Source: a bacterium UBP8_UBA817 (GTDB lineage: Bacteria; Margulisbacteria; Marinamargulisbacteria; UBA817). From it: 10,135 bases of DNA. The translations under genes and the position numbers were made by a program. Below, one piece after another: positions 1-6,048 of this stretch (position 1 is the stretch's first letter; every line of letters starts with the position of its first letter). Below the pieces are notes generated by a model. It saw only the letters and a list, made by a program, of their open reading frames with translations. It searched no databases and was not told where the DNA came from. The DNA is taken from positions 1 through 10,135 of the forward strand of contig DBHX01000013.1 of assembly GCA_002296285.1 (NCBI GenBank), in the 5' to 3' direction.

Positions 1-651
1 TTGGATCAGATTCAATCAGACCCACTGGTCACCATCATATCAACACGATCGGTCGAGTTAATCAATGACAGTGACCAACCCATTGGCATGGGCGTATGGA
101 TCAACGGGCATATCATCACGGCTCGACACATTTTAGACGAGCATCCATCATGCAAAGTAAAATGCAGCGATGGGTCCATCCGAGCCATGGACACCGTCAT
201 ATTAGACGATAACTATGATGCGGCCATCATTCAATGCAAAGGCCATGGCCCCGCCACCGTCATTGCATTTAATCCCAATCCGATTGGGCGTTACGAATGC
301 ATCTATAATAATAATGGTCAGCGAGTGGTATCTTCTGGCGACATCGTTGGTGAAACTCAATATGCACATTCTGAATTTTTATTGAACATCCCACTCAATC
401 CGGGGACATCAGGAACCGGCGTATTTACCATGGATGGGCATTGCATTGGCATCATGATTTACCATCAAAAAAAGTATGGGCATGTTCGCCAATTCATACC
501 ATTCACACAACTGCGGCCATTGCTTCAACACACTGGCATTCAGGCCGATATCGGGGCACACCAATTTTTAATGCCAACCACTGGCATTGGGGTATACTCA
601 AATGGGCAACTCACACCAGGCCCCGGGGAATATGAAGTATTTACAACATAA
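1..651 (+). CDS. Trypsin-like (S1/HtrA-type) serine protease, 5' end uncertain
   Basis: Predicted endopeptidase with a chymotrypsin-fold domain over about residues 15-175. The catalytic triad is visible: His43 in TARHIL, Asp73 in NYDAAII, and Ser137 in NPGTSGTG, which corresponds to the usual GNSGG motif. The glycine-rich strand GMGVWINGHIITA (30-41) before the His is typical of HtrA/trypsin-like peptidases. No PDZ domain and no signal peptide are visible. The frame opens at the first base of the window with TTG, so the true start may lie upstream and an export signal may be missing from view. The C-terminus (LTPGPGEYEVFTT) is followed by one TAA, after which the same frame stays open into the next gene. 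The protease fold is clear from the triad; substrate and location are unknown. Confidence 0.75.
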   Translation: MDQIQSDPLVTIISTRSVELINDSDQPIGMGVWINGHIITARHILDEHPSCKVKCSDGSIRAMDTVILDDNYDAAIIQCKGHGPATVIAFNPNPIGRYECIYNNNGQRVVSSGDIVGETQYAHSEFLLNIPLNPGTSGTGVFTMDGHCIGIMIYHQKKYGHVRQFIPFTQLRPLLQHTGIQADIGAHQFLMPTTGIGVYSNGQLTPGPGEYEVFTT

Positions 652-675
652 GACGCCAAAACTCTTGGAAAAGAA

Positions 676-1236
676 TTGGCACAAGCCATCATGCAAAATG
701 ACGCAAATGAACCCATTGACACATGGATCGATCAATTATGGGCCTATAAATACAGTGGACTATTCACCATGGCACATGGGTTTAGCGAAGCGCAGCTAAA
801 GCTATTTCAATCGCTTAACTTTAATCACATAGAAACTTGCTTGGATGCATTGACAACAACGCACGGTGAACTTCACGATCTAAAAAACGAACAGGTTGCC
901 ACCAATAAAGACCTGCAGACCATCTTAACTGAACATCACTTTAACAAAGAATCGTATCGACACAACACAGCATTACCTGAAAACCTGGGACATGTACCAA
1001 ACCAAAACTCGTTATGGGTGAGTACGTTCGACAATGAACTGGCCGTATCGATTGACAACTCCACTAATGCTGGGGGAGATACCGTTAAAGCATTTTACAA
1101 AGGCCGCTACATTGGCACCTACTCTCGAAAACTAAAGTTCATGGGCCATGGAAAAGAAAACACCAACCCTCATTGTGGAAAAAACAGATCAAAGTTAACG
1201 GGAAAAAACCAAAGATATTTAGAGGCATTAATTTAG
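676..1236 (+). CDS. Hypothetical protein, in frame with the upstream protease
   Basis: Not recognised. A 186-residue protein if the TTG at 676 is used (a weak GGAAAAG lies just upstream), or 181 residues from the ATG at 691, which lacks a clear Shine-Dalgarno. The N-terminal half looks helical (residues 14-90, with a likely short coiled segment near 60-85). The tail is basic and low in hydrophobics (150-180), suggesting nucleic-acid or surface contact but not proving it. No signal peptide or membrane segment. The reading frame is the same as the protease ending at 651, and the 24 nt between them translate without a stop into plausible sequence (DAKTLGKE). The gene could therefore be the C-terminal part of a longer protease broken by a nonsense codon. 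It ends 43 nt before the next gene, which has its own promoter-like sequence. Confidence 0.5.
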   Translation: MAQAIMQNDANEPIDTWIDQLWAYKYSGLFTMAHGFSEAQLKLFQSLNFNHIETCLDALTTTHGELHDLKNEQVATNKDLQTILTEHHFNKESYRHNTALPENLGHVPNQNSLWVSTFDNELAVSIDNSTNAGGDTVKAFYKGRYIGTYSRKLKFMGHGKENTNPHCGKNRSKLTGKNQRYLEALI

Positions 1237-1245
1237 AAAATAAAT

Positions 1246-1273
1246 GTTACAGCCATGCATTCCTTGATATAAT
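1246..1273 (+). promoter_or_regulatory. Sigma70-type promoter, probably giving a leaderless mRNA
   Basis: A perfect TATAAT lies at 1268-1273, with GTTACA (4 of 6 matches to TTGACA) at 1246-1251 and a 16-bp spacer. Only 6 nt separate the -10 box from the ATG at 1280, so transcription would start at or next to the A of the start codon. No Shine-Dalgarno is present, which agrees with leaderless expression. Confidence 0.5.
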
Positions 1274-1279
1274 GCAATC

Positions 1280-2050
1280 ATGAAAAAAACATTATTATTA
1301 TTAATGCTTGTATTGAGCATATCCAATACCATCCATTCCCAATCATTGGCGGAAAAAAAAGAAGCCAATCGTAGAAAGCCAAAAAATAATACGTTATCCA
1401 AAGTATTGGGTGTGGCCGCCGGTGCCGGTGCAACAAAAATTGCAATGGACAAATCCAAAGAAAAAAAAGTATACCGCCCCTACACAAAAAAAGAGCTCAA
1501 AAAAATCAAGGCGTATTTTACACGGATTGGAACATTTCAAGCCAACTACCGAACCGGATCGAATAATAAATCAGGACTCAATAAAATGGATCAACAGGGC
1601 CTTGAAATATCGTATCGGCTTCCACATTATTTTACGTTAAACTATCGAAATAAAGAATATTCATTTGCTGATGACTCGATTCAAAGCATCAACCAATACT
1701 TTTTGGACTATTCATTGATGCCCATTTTAATCGGGGCATCTGTGAGTCAGGTGGGGGCATTTGTTGGAATTAAAGCCACCCGTATTGTGCCATCAAGCCT
1801 TGAAACGAACCATGACCCCATATTTGGACTTCATTACAGTTGGCATAATTTAAACAGTTTTTACTCATTGCATGCGCGCTATTTTTCATCAATAACAAAC
1901 TTTAGTGATTTCACCATGGATTCATTAACGGAAGTCTTTGCGCGAGGGTATTGGGAATTTATTCAAGCCGACCTTGGTGCCGAATTGGACCTAACCGATA
2001 CGGAAAATATTGATGCGTCCATTTTTGCACGCATTGGAGTTAAGTTTTAA
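1280..2050 (+). CDS. Secreted, outer-membrane beta-barrel-like protein of unknown function
   Basis: A 256-residue protein with a Sec-type signal peptide: MKK, a hydrophobic core (residues 4-15), and a likely cleavage near HS-QS at 20/21. A Lys/Arg-rich stretch (25-36), a short Gly/Ala segment (44-52) and another Lys-rich stretch (57-76) follow. From about residue 82 the protein shows alternating amphipathic strands rich in Tyr, Phe and Ser, and it ends in FARIGVKF. A terminal Phe after alternating hydrophobics is the usual C-terminal signature of outer-membrane barrels. The family is not recognised; eight or fewer strands would fit the length. The start is favoured by the signal peptide directly after it and by the TATAAT just upstream. 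The downstream exonuclease begins 25 nt after its stop, so co-transcription is possible although the functions look unrelated. Confidence 0.65.
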   Translation: MKKTLLLLMLVLSISNTIHSQSLAEKKEANRRKPKNNTLSKVLGVAAGAGATKIAMDKSKEKKVYRPYTKKELKKIKAYFTRIGTFQANYRTGSNNKSGLNKMDQQGLEISYRLPHYFTLNYRNKEYSFADDSIQSINQYFLDYSLMPILIGASVSQVGAFVGIKATRIVPSSLETNHDPIFGLHYSWHNLNSFYSLHARYFSSITNFSDFTMDSLTEVFARGYWEFIQADLGAELDLTDTENIDASIFARIGVKF

Positions 2051-2075
2051 TTGATCCCATCATCGAGGGAATCAC

Positions 2076-3467
2076 ATGCTGATTTTTTATGATTTTGAAA
2101 CCAGTCAAAAAGATTTCTTAGGGCAAATTCTGTCCTACTATTTTGTATTGGTCGACGAGACCTTTCAGCCAATTCAAGACTGCGAAGGGCTGATCAAACC
2201 CAACCGATTGGAATTGCCCGCTTGCGGTGCCATTCAAGTCAATAAGTTATCCATTCGTCAATGCATGGAAAAGGGCATCAGTGAATTTGACGCGGCAAAT
2301 AAAATACATGCGTTTTTACAACACGTCACAAACGAGCATGGGCATGTGCCGCTGGTGGGGTTTAACTCGGCACGCTTTGATTTTAAACACATTGAAAAAT
2401 TATTATTAAAACATGGCTTAAGCCCAACATTTTATGGGAAAATAAGTTCATTGGATGTGATTCAATTTGCAAGATATTGCGCACTGAATCACACCGAAAG
2501 TTTCCCGTTTGTTCGGAAAAAACGGCAAGATACCGACACATTCAGTTTCAAATTGGAAGACTTGGCCACTGAATTTGGGTGCTTAAATGACGCACAAACA
2601 CATGACGCCAAAGACGATGTATTGTTAACCATTGAACTTACAAAAGCATTGGAAAAACGCTTTGACATCACCTTGAAATCATTTTATACCCAACAACATA
2701 ACCTTGACGCATTCACGACGAGTGGCGTTTATTTAAAAGAACCCGTATTTCAATTTGAACAAATCTCTGACACTCCCATTGTGACGTATAACGAATGGCT
2801 TGTGATTGGCAAAGCATCAAAAACAACATTTATCTTATTGGATATCGATGCCTATGAAAATAAACCAAGGGATCAGTTCTCAGACTATGGCACCCTAACC
2901 AAATACCTAAATACAAGAAGCCATGCCCTGATTTGTTCAACACACCCGAAAACCGATCGACACAAAGCCATATTGAAAGACCCAAACATCCAAAAAATTG
3001 CAGAAAACGCATTGCAATATTTTACCTTATTTCCTGTGGACTGGGACATTGAGTACCGACCATGGTCCATGGGCTTTGAGTTGATCCAGACCTTACGCCA
3101 CTACATCGAGCGATTGCATCAAACCCCCAACGAATACGATGCCATTATTAACGAATGGAAACAGTTAAAAAAGAATACCCCCAAGCCACACGACAAACTC
3201 AACTTGATGATCACGTTATTTAATCGATTTTATTTAAACCATCATCCATCCCCCAAGCCCGAACACCTCCAAAAATACATTGGCCCCCGATACATCACGG
3301 GCACCATGCATCGAAACAGTATGGACCAGATCATCCCTCAAACAGAGCTCACCACAATTGAGTTTCATCTTACATCTTATGACCCTGGAAGCCATGAGTA
3401 CCGGGTATTGAGTGAATTGCAGGACTATACCAAACAATTCATTGGAACCCATATTCCATCATCCTAA
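2076..3467 (+). CDS. sbcB: Exonuclease I-like 3'-5' DEDDh exonuclease (SbcB family, divergent)
   Basis: Predicted single-strand-specific 3'-5' DNA exonuclease acting in recombination and mismatch repair. Length is 463 aa against 475 for E. coli ExoI. The DEDDh residues are intact: Asp6 and Glu8 in YDFETS (ExoI D15/E17), Asp102 in VGFNSARFD (D103 in GYNNVRFD), and His176/Asp181 in THDAKDD (H181/D186 in AHDAMAD). FKLEDLATEFG precedes the His as in ExoI (FRLEHLTKANG). The C-terminal half is much weaker but shows collinear echoes of ExoI, such as a short strand ending LLDID near residue 258 and a KAILKDPNIQK helix near 300. The ATG at 2076 has GAGGG at 2065-2069. It converges on a minus-strand gene with 2 nt between stops. 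The exonuclease fold is sure; calling it true SbcB rather than another ExoI-like paralogue is less so. Confidence 0.8.
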   Translation: MLIFYDFETSQKDFLGQILSYYFVLVDETFQPIQDCEGLIKPNRLELPACGAIQVNKLSIRQCMEKGISEFDAANKIHAFLQHVTNEHGHVPLVGFNSARFDFKHIEKLLLKHGLSPTFYGKISSLDVIQFARYCALNHTESFPFVRKKRQDTDTFSFKLEDLATEFGCLNDAQTHDAKDDVLLTIELTKALEKRFDITLKSFYTQQHNLDAFTTSGVYLKEPVFQFEQISDTPIVTYNEWLVIGKASKTTFILLDIDAYENKPRDQFSDYGTLTKYLNTRSHALICSTHPKTDRHKAILKDPNIQKIAENALQYFTLFPVDWDIEYRPWSMGFELIQTLRHYIERLHQTPNEYDAIINEWKQLKKNTPKPHDKLNLMITLFNRFYLNHHPSPKPEHLQKYIGPRYITGTMHRNSMDQIIPQTELTTIEFHLTSYDPGSHEYRVLSELQDYTKQFIGTHIPSS

Positions 3468-3469
3468 AA

Positions 3470-3865
3470 TTAAATCGAAATCACCAAATAGGCATCCCAA
3501 CTCGTAAAGGCCTTGGCCTTGCGATGCTTTTGGAGATCCAATAGACGGCACCCTATGCCCAACCCAACCGTAGATGACAGCTCCCCTTCCGCGGCAAACA
3601 TGAGCGAATACATTGGGCGTTGATTGGCCGGGGCTGAAATCATCCCTCCAAAATAGCCATGGTAGTAATCCACCCAATAGCCTGGGGATGCATTGTCCTG
3701 AGTTTCGTCATAGCTCACCCCAAAATCAATCACTTCTTTGGCCGATTTGACATACCGAATACCGCCGGAATAATCGCCCGAATTTGTAAGAGATGTTAAT
3801 AACTTAAAATCAGATGAAAACACATTCACACAAATCATGAGCCCAATTAAAATTACATATTGCAT
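3470..3865 (-). CDS. Small exported protein, possibly beta-stranded, unknown function
   Basis: A 131-residue protein from the ATG at 3865. This start is chosen because GGAGG (complement of 3871-3875) lies 5 nt upstream and because it begins directly with a signal peptide (MQYVILIGLMICVNVFSS, cleavage likely near residue 18). The frame is open 13 codons further upstream (to 3904), but those starts lack a ribosome site and would bury the signal. The mature part alternates polar and aromatic residues (for example GYWVDYYHGYFGG, 62-74), has one Cys (106), and ends in AYLVISI. This is compatible with a small barrel or periplasmic beta protein. No family is recognised. It converges on the exonuclease gene. 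Its upstream region carries a 12-bp perfect palindrome. Confidence 0.6.
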   Translation of the reverse strand: MQYVILIGLMICVNVFSSDFKLLTSLTNSGDYSGGIRYVKSAKEVIDFGVSYDETQDNASPGYWVDYYHGYFGGMISAPANQRPMYSLMFAAEGELSSTVGLGIGCRLLDLQKHRKAKAFTSWDAYLVISI

Positions 3866-3891
3866 AACCGCCTCCAATGTTGACCTATTCA

Positions 3892-3903
3892 TGTATCGAT
3901 ACA
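3892..3903. promoter_or_regulatory. 12-bp perfect palindrome upstream of the 131-aa exported protein
   Basis: TGTATCGATACA is a perfect palindrome ending 27 nt before the chosen start at 3865, a position where an operator could act. No convincing -35/-10 pair was seen around it, so the role is inferred from position only. Confidence 0.25.
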
Positions 3904-3930
3904 ATCAACTCACCCCTAAAGAACTCAATG

Positions 3931-3961
3931 AAAAAATTGGCATAGCTAATGGGGCATGCCA
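3931..3961 (-). terminator. Rho-independent terminator candidate for the tRNA-Arg transcript
   Basis: Read on the minus strand: TGGCAT (complement of 3956-3961), a 12-nt loop, ATGCCA (complement of 3938-3943), then ATTTTTT (complement of 3931-3937). The stem is only 6 bp, but the T-run is well placed. It would end transcripts coming from the tRNA gene through the inverted-repeat element. Confidence 0.4.
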
Positions 3962-3991
3962 TTTCATTGGCTAAAGGTCAGGCATTTTTTT
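3956..3991 (+). terminator. Opposite-facing terminator-like hairpin sharing an arm
   Basis: ATGCC (3956-3960) pairs with GGCAT (3981-3985) and seven T follow (3985-3991, the first belonging to the stem). The loop is long (20 nt) and the stem is 5 bp, so it is weak. It would face plus-strand readthrough beyond the exonuclease. The arm at 3956-3961 is shared with the minus-strand terminator. Confidence 0.25.
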
Positions 3992-4014
3992 AATCGAAAT
4001 ATTTGGAGAATGTG

Positions 4015-4119
4015 TTTAAATTTGAGTGAGGTCGAGGCACTTTGGCGAAAAGCGCAGTTTAGGGCCACTTAAATGAGCACTGCATCAAGAAAGTAACGCA
4101 GACATCGCTCAAATTTAAA
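4015..4119. repeat. 105-bp element with 19-nt imperfect inverted ends, next to tRNA-Arg
   Basis: The left end (4015-4033) and the complement of the right end (4101-4119) agree at 17 of 19 positions, including a perfect 12-nt TTTAAATTTGAG. As RNA, one mismatch is a U-G wobble and the other a G-A pair. The interior (4034-4100) is more GC-rich and can form its own small stem, GCAGT (4054-4058) with ACTGC (4079-4083). The right end lies 4 bp from the encoded CCA of the tRNA. No clear target-site duplication flanks it and no second copy is in the window. It may be a dispersed palindromic repeat, a MITE-like element, an attachment-site remnant or a structured trailer RNA. Confidence 0.6.
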
Positions 4120-4123
4120 TGCT

Positions 4124-4200
4124 TGGCGCGCTCGCAGGGAGTCGAACCCCGAACCTCCTGATCCGTAGTCAGGTGCTCTATCCAATTAAGCTACGAGCGC
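4124..4200 (-). tRNA. tRNA-Arg: tRNA-Arg (anticodon ACG), CCA encoded
   Basis: Complete cloverleaf on the minus strand. The acceptor arms GCGCTCG and CGAGCGC pair perfectly and are followed by discriminator G and a templated CCA (complement of 4124-4126). The anticodon stem CCTGA/TCAGG encloses loop CTACGGA, giving anticodon ACG at the complement of 4164-4166. A34 would be deaminated to inosine to read CGU, CGC and CGA. The T arm carries TTCGACT and the D arm GCTTAATTGGATAGAGC. It is a single gene with its own promoter. Its 3' side abuts the inverted-repeat element. Confidence 0.97.
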
Positions 4201-4209
4201 GTGAAAAAA

Positions 4210-4238
4210 ATTATACCACCCCACCCCATCATCGTCCA
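4210..4238 (-). promoter_or_regulatory. Sigma70 promoter of tRNA-Arg
   Basis: On the minus strand: TGGACG (complement of 4233-4238; 4 of 6 to TTGACA), a 17-bp G-rich spacer, and perfect TATAAT (complement of 4210-4215). Nine nt separate the -10 from the mature 5' end at 4200, leaving only a few nucleotides of leader for RNase P. Confidence 0.7.
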
Positions 4239-4284
4239 TTCATAAAAACAGGTGAGGCATCTACCTCAAAACACAAATGAACGG

Positions 4285-4290
4285 TAAAAT
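4285..4290 (+). promoter_or_regulatory. -10 element of ctaA, leaderless arrangement
   Basis: TAAAAT ends exactly 6 nt before the ATG at 4297, so transcription would begin at the start codon. No Shine-Dalgarno is present. No good -35 box was found 16-18 bp upstream. An inverted repeat TGAGG/CCTCA (4253-4257, 4264-4268) covers that place and could be an activator or repressor site. Confidence 0.4.
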
Positions 4291-4296
4291 AAGAAT

Positions 4297-5319
4297 ATGA
4301 CACAAATCAAACGATGGTTGTTGGGTTGTTTAATTCTTATTGCAGGGATTGTCTTGGTTGGTGGGGCCACACGATTGACGGGGTCCGGGTTATCGATGGT
4401 GGATTGGCGCCCGATTATGGGCAGCATTCCCCCCATGACAACCGCTGCTTGGGATGCCACCTTTAATGCATATCAGCAAAGCCCTGAGTTCCAAAAAATT
4501 AATTTCAACATGACATTAAGCGAATTCAAATCCATCTTCTTTTGGGAATACATTCACCGCATGTTGGGCCGGCTTATTGGGCTTTTCGCGGTTATTCCAT
4601 TTCTATATTTTAGCTATAAAAAACAGCTCCCAACCGGGTTTAAAAAACGATGGATTGGCGTTATTTTTCTGATTGGCGGCCAGGGACTCATGGGTTGGTA
4701 CATGGTCAAAAGCGGCTTGGTGGATAATCCCCATGTCAGTCACTTTCGGTTGGCCGCGCATTTAAGTTTAGCCTTCATCATTTTCATTCTCATCTTTAGG
4801 GAGTTTTTAGCCATACAGTTTGATTCACTTCAGCGAATCAAACCATCAAAACTAAGCCGATTATCGCTCGGGGTACTCGGTCTCATTGGGGCACAGATTA
4901 TTTATGGGGCATTTACGGCCGGTTTGGACGCGGGCCATTATTACAATACCTACCCAAAAATGGGCCCGGATTGGTTACCGGCGTCGGCCTTCATGTATGA
5001 TGGGGGGGTACTAAACAACATGATCAACAACCCCATTATGATTCAGTGGATTCATCGATGGCTGGGGGTTGCTGTCGTGATTGGGGTGGGTTTAATTTGG
5101 ATGAAGTGCAAAGACGACCCCCGTCCACTATTGCAATATAGTGGGTTACTATTGGTAGCAACGGTTGGGTTTCAATTTATTTTAGGTGTTATTACATTAC
5201 TCAGCAAAGTTTGGCTCCCCGTAGCTTTGGCCCATCAATTGGGGGCTCTGGCCCTATTATCATCAAGTGCTCTTGTTCATTACTTTTCTAGGCACGAGGA
5301 ACCATCAAAATTAACGTAG
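4297..5319 (+). CDS. ctaA: Haem A synthase, type 2 (COX15/CtaA)
   Basis: Inner-membrane enzyme that oxidises the C8 methyl of haem O to the formyl group of haem A for aa3-type cytochrome oxidases. Length 340 aa, about eight hydrophobic segments. Family marks: VGGATRLTGSGLSMVDW (21-37), WEYIHRMLGR with Glu84 and His87, HFRLAAH with His149/His155, WIHRWLG with His253, and AHQLG with His313. The paired His87/155 and His253/313 fit the two haem sites. The Cys pair seen in the first outer loop of Bacillus-type CtaA is absent, which together with the COX15-like N-terminus puts it in the Cys-less type-2 group. It stands alone here, with no oxidase subunits or ctaB beside it. It is probably translated from a leaderless mRNA. 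Its last 9 bp overlap the tail of the convergent DUF3050 gene. Confidence 0.93.
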   Translation: MTQIKRWLLGCLILIAGIVLVGGATRLTGSGLSMVDWRPIMGSIPPMTTAAWDATFNAYQQSPEFQKINFNMTLSEFKSIFFWEYIHRMLGRLIGLFAVIPFLYFSYKKQLPTGFKKRWIGVIFLIGGQGLMGWYMVKSGLVDNPHVSHFRLAAHLSLAFIIFILIFREFLAIQFDSLQRIKPSKLSRLSLGVLGLIGAQIIYGAFTAGLDAGHYYNTYPKMGPDWLPASAFMYDGGVLNNMINNPIMIQWIHRWLGVAVVIGVGLIWMKCKDDPRPLLQYSGLLLVATVGFQFILGVITLLSKVWLPVALAHQLGALALLSSSALVHYFSRHEEPSKLT

Positions 5320-6048
5320 CTGAGCCAAGATACCATCCCACAATTGAATGCGATGATGCAAAGCCGATTTAGCGGTTGCTAATGCCAACTCCCAATCCGC
5401 CTGAGTTTTGCATAAATTGGCCACCATTTGTTCGGCCTTATGCCCATGTTCTCCACCATCAAGTTCAATATGTCGTTCAAGATATGAAATAAATCCGGCC
5501 ACCGCTGGGTTTAAATCGGCTTGTTTTAATAATGGCTGAAAAATAACTGACACCAAAATTTCTCGGCCATAGGCAAATGCAGCGGCCACTTCAATCATGG
5601 ATGATTGAATCACTTGATGCGTAAACATTAAAAAGGATTGAACTGACATTGGGATATAAGGCTGGGTGATTAAGGATTGGTAATGAAGATTGGGCTGTCT
5701 TAGGTCTTCCAAAAACCGAGACACGCAATTATTCGGATCTATGGCATTAAATGCCGTCACATAGTAAAGAAAATGACTGGTCACTTGACCATCAATAATA
5801 TCGCTTTCTTCTTCCAAAACAATATCATTAATTAACCGAACATTGTCCACATGATGTACTGGCACCCATGGCACACGCATGCCGGTGAGTTGAAGCTGCA
5901 GGGTTTTTAATAAGTTCATAAAATCCCAAACGGAATATATATGATGCGACATAAAAATGGCCAAATCATTCGTGGTTGTTATGGCATTATATAACGGATG
6001 TGACGTTAACTGTTCATGATACGGCGCTAAGTGTTTTTGAATATTCAT
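5311..6048 (-). CDS. DUF3050 protein, haem-oxygenase-like fold
   Basis: A 245-residue soluble all-helical protein. Family marks are FMSHHIYSVWDFM (32-44), VPWVPVHH (59-66), NDIVLEEESD (74-83), SHFLYY (91-96), EVAAAFAYGRE (153-163) and ERHIELDGGEHG (191-202). The Glu, His and Asp residues in these helices resemble the metal ligands of haem-oxygenase-like diiron oxidases; that reading is inference, as no activity is known to me for DUF3050. The start is set at ATG 6048, which overlaps the stop of the upstream gene as TAATG and matches the usual N-terminus of the family. An ATG 14 codons earlier would run inside the upstream gene. Translational coupling implies it is made with, and likely works beside, the SRPBCC-SDR protein. 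Confidence 0.85.
   Translation of the reverse strand: MNIQKHLAPYHEQLTSHPLYNAITTTNDLAIFMSHHIYSVWDFMNLLKTLQLQLTGMRVPWVPVHHVDNVRLINDIVLEEESDIIDGQVTSHFLYYVTAFNAIDPNNCVSRFLEDLRQPNLHYQSLITQPYIPMSVQSFLMFTHQVIQSSMIEVAAAFAYGREILVSVIFQPLLKQADLNPAVAGFISYLERHIELDGGEHGHKAEQMVANLCKTQADWELALATAKSALHHRIQLWDGILAQLR

Noticed and set aside
4015..4200. tRNA-targeted integrated island with attL at tRNA-Arg
   Set aside because: No duplicate of the tRNA 3' end and no integrase in the window; the flanking genes look like ordinary chromosome. Only the short inverted-repeat element remains to be explained.
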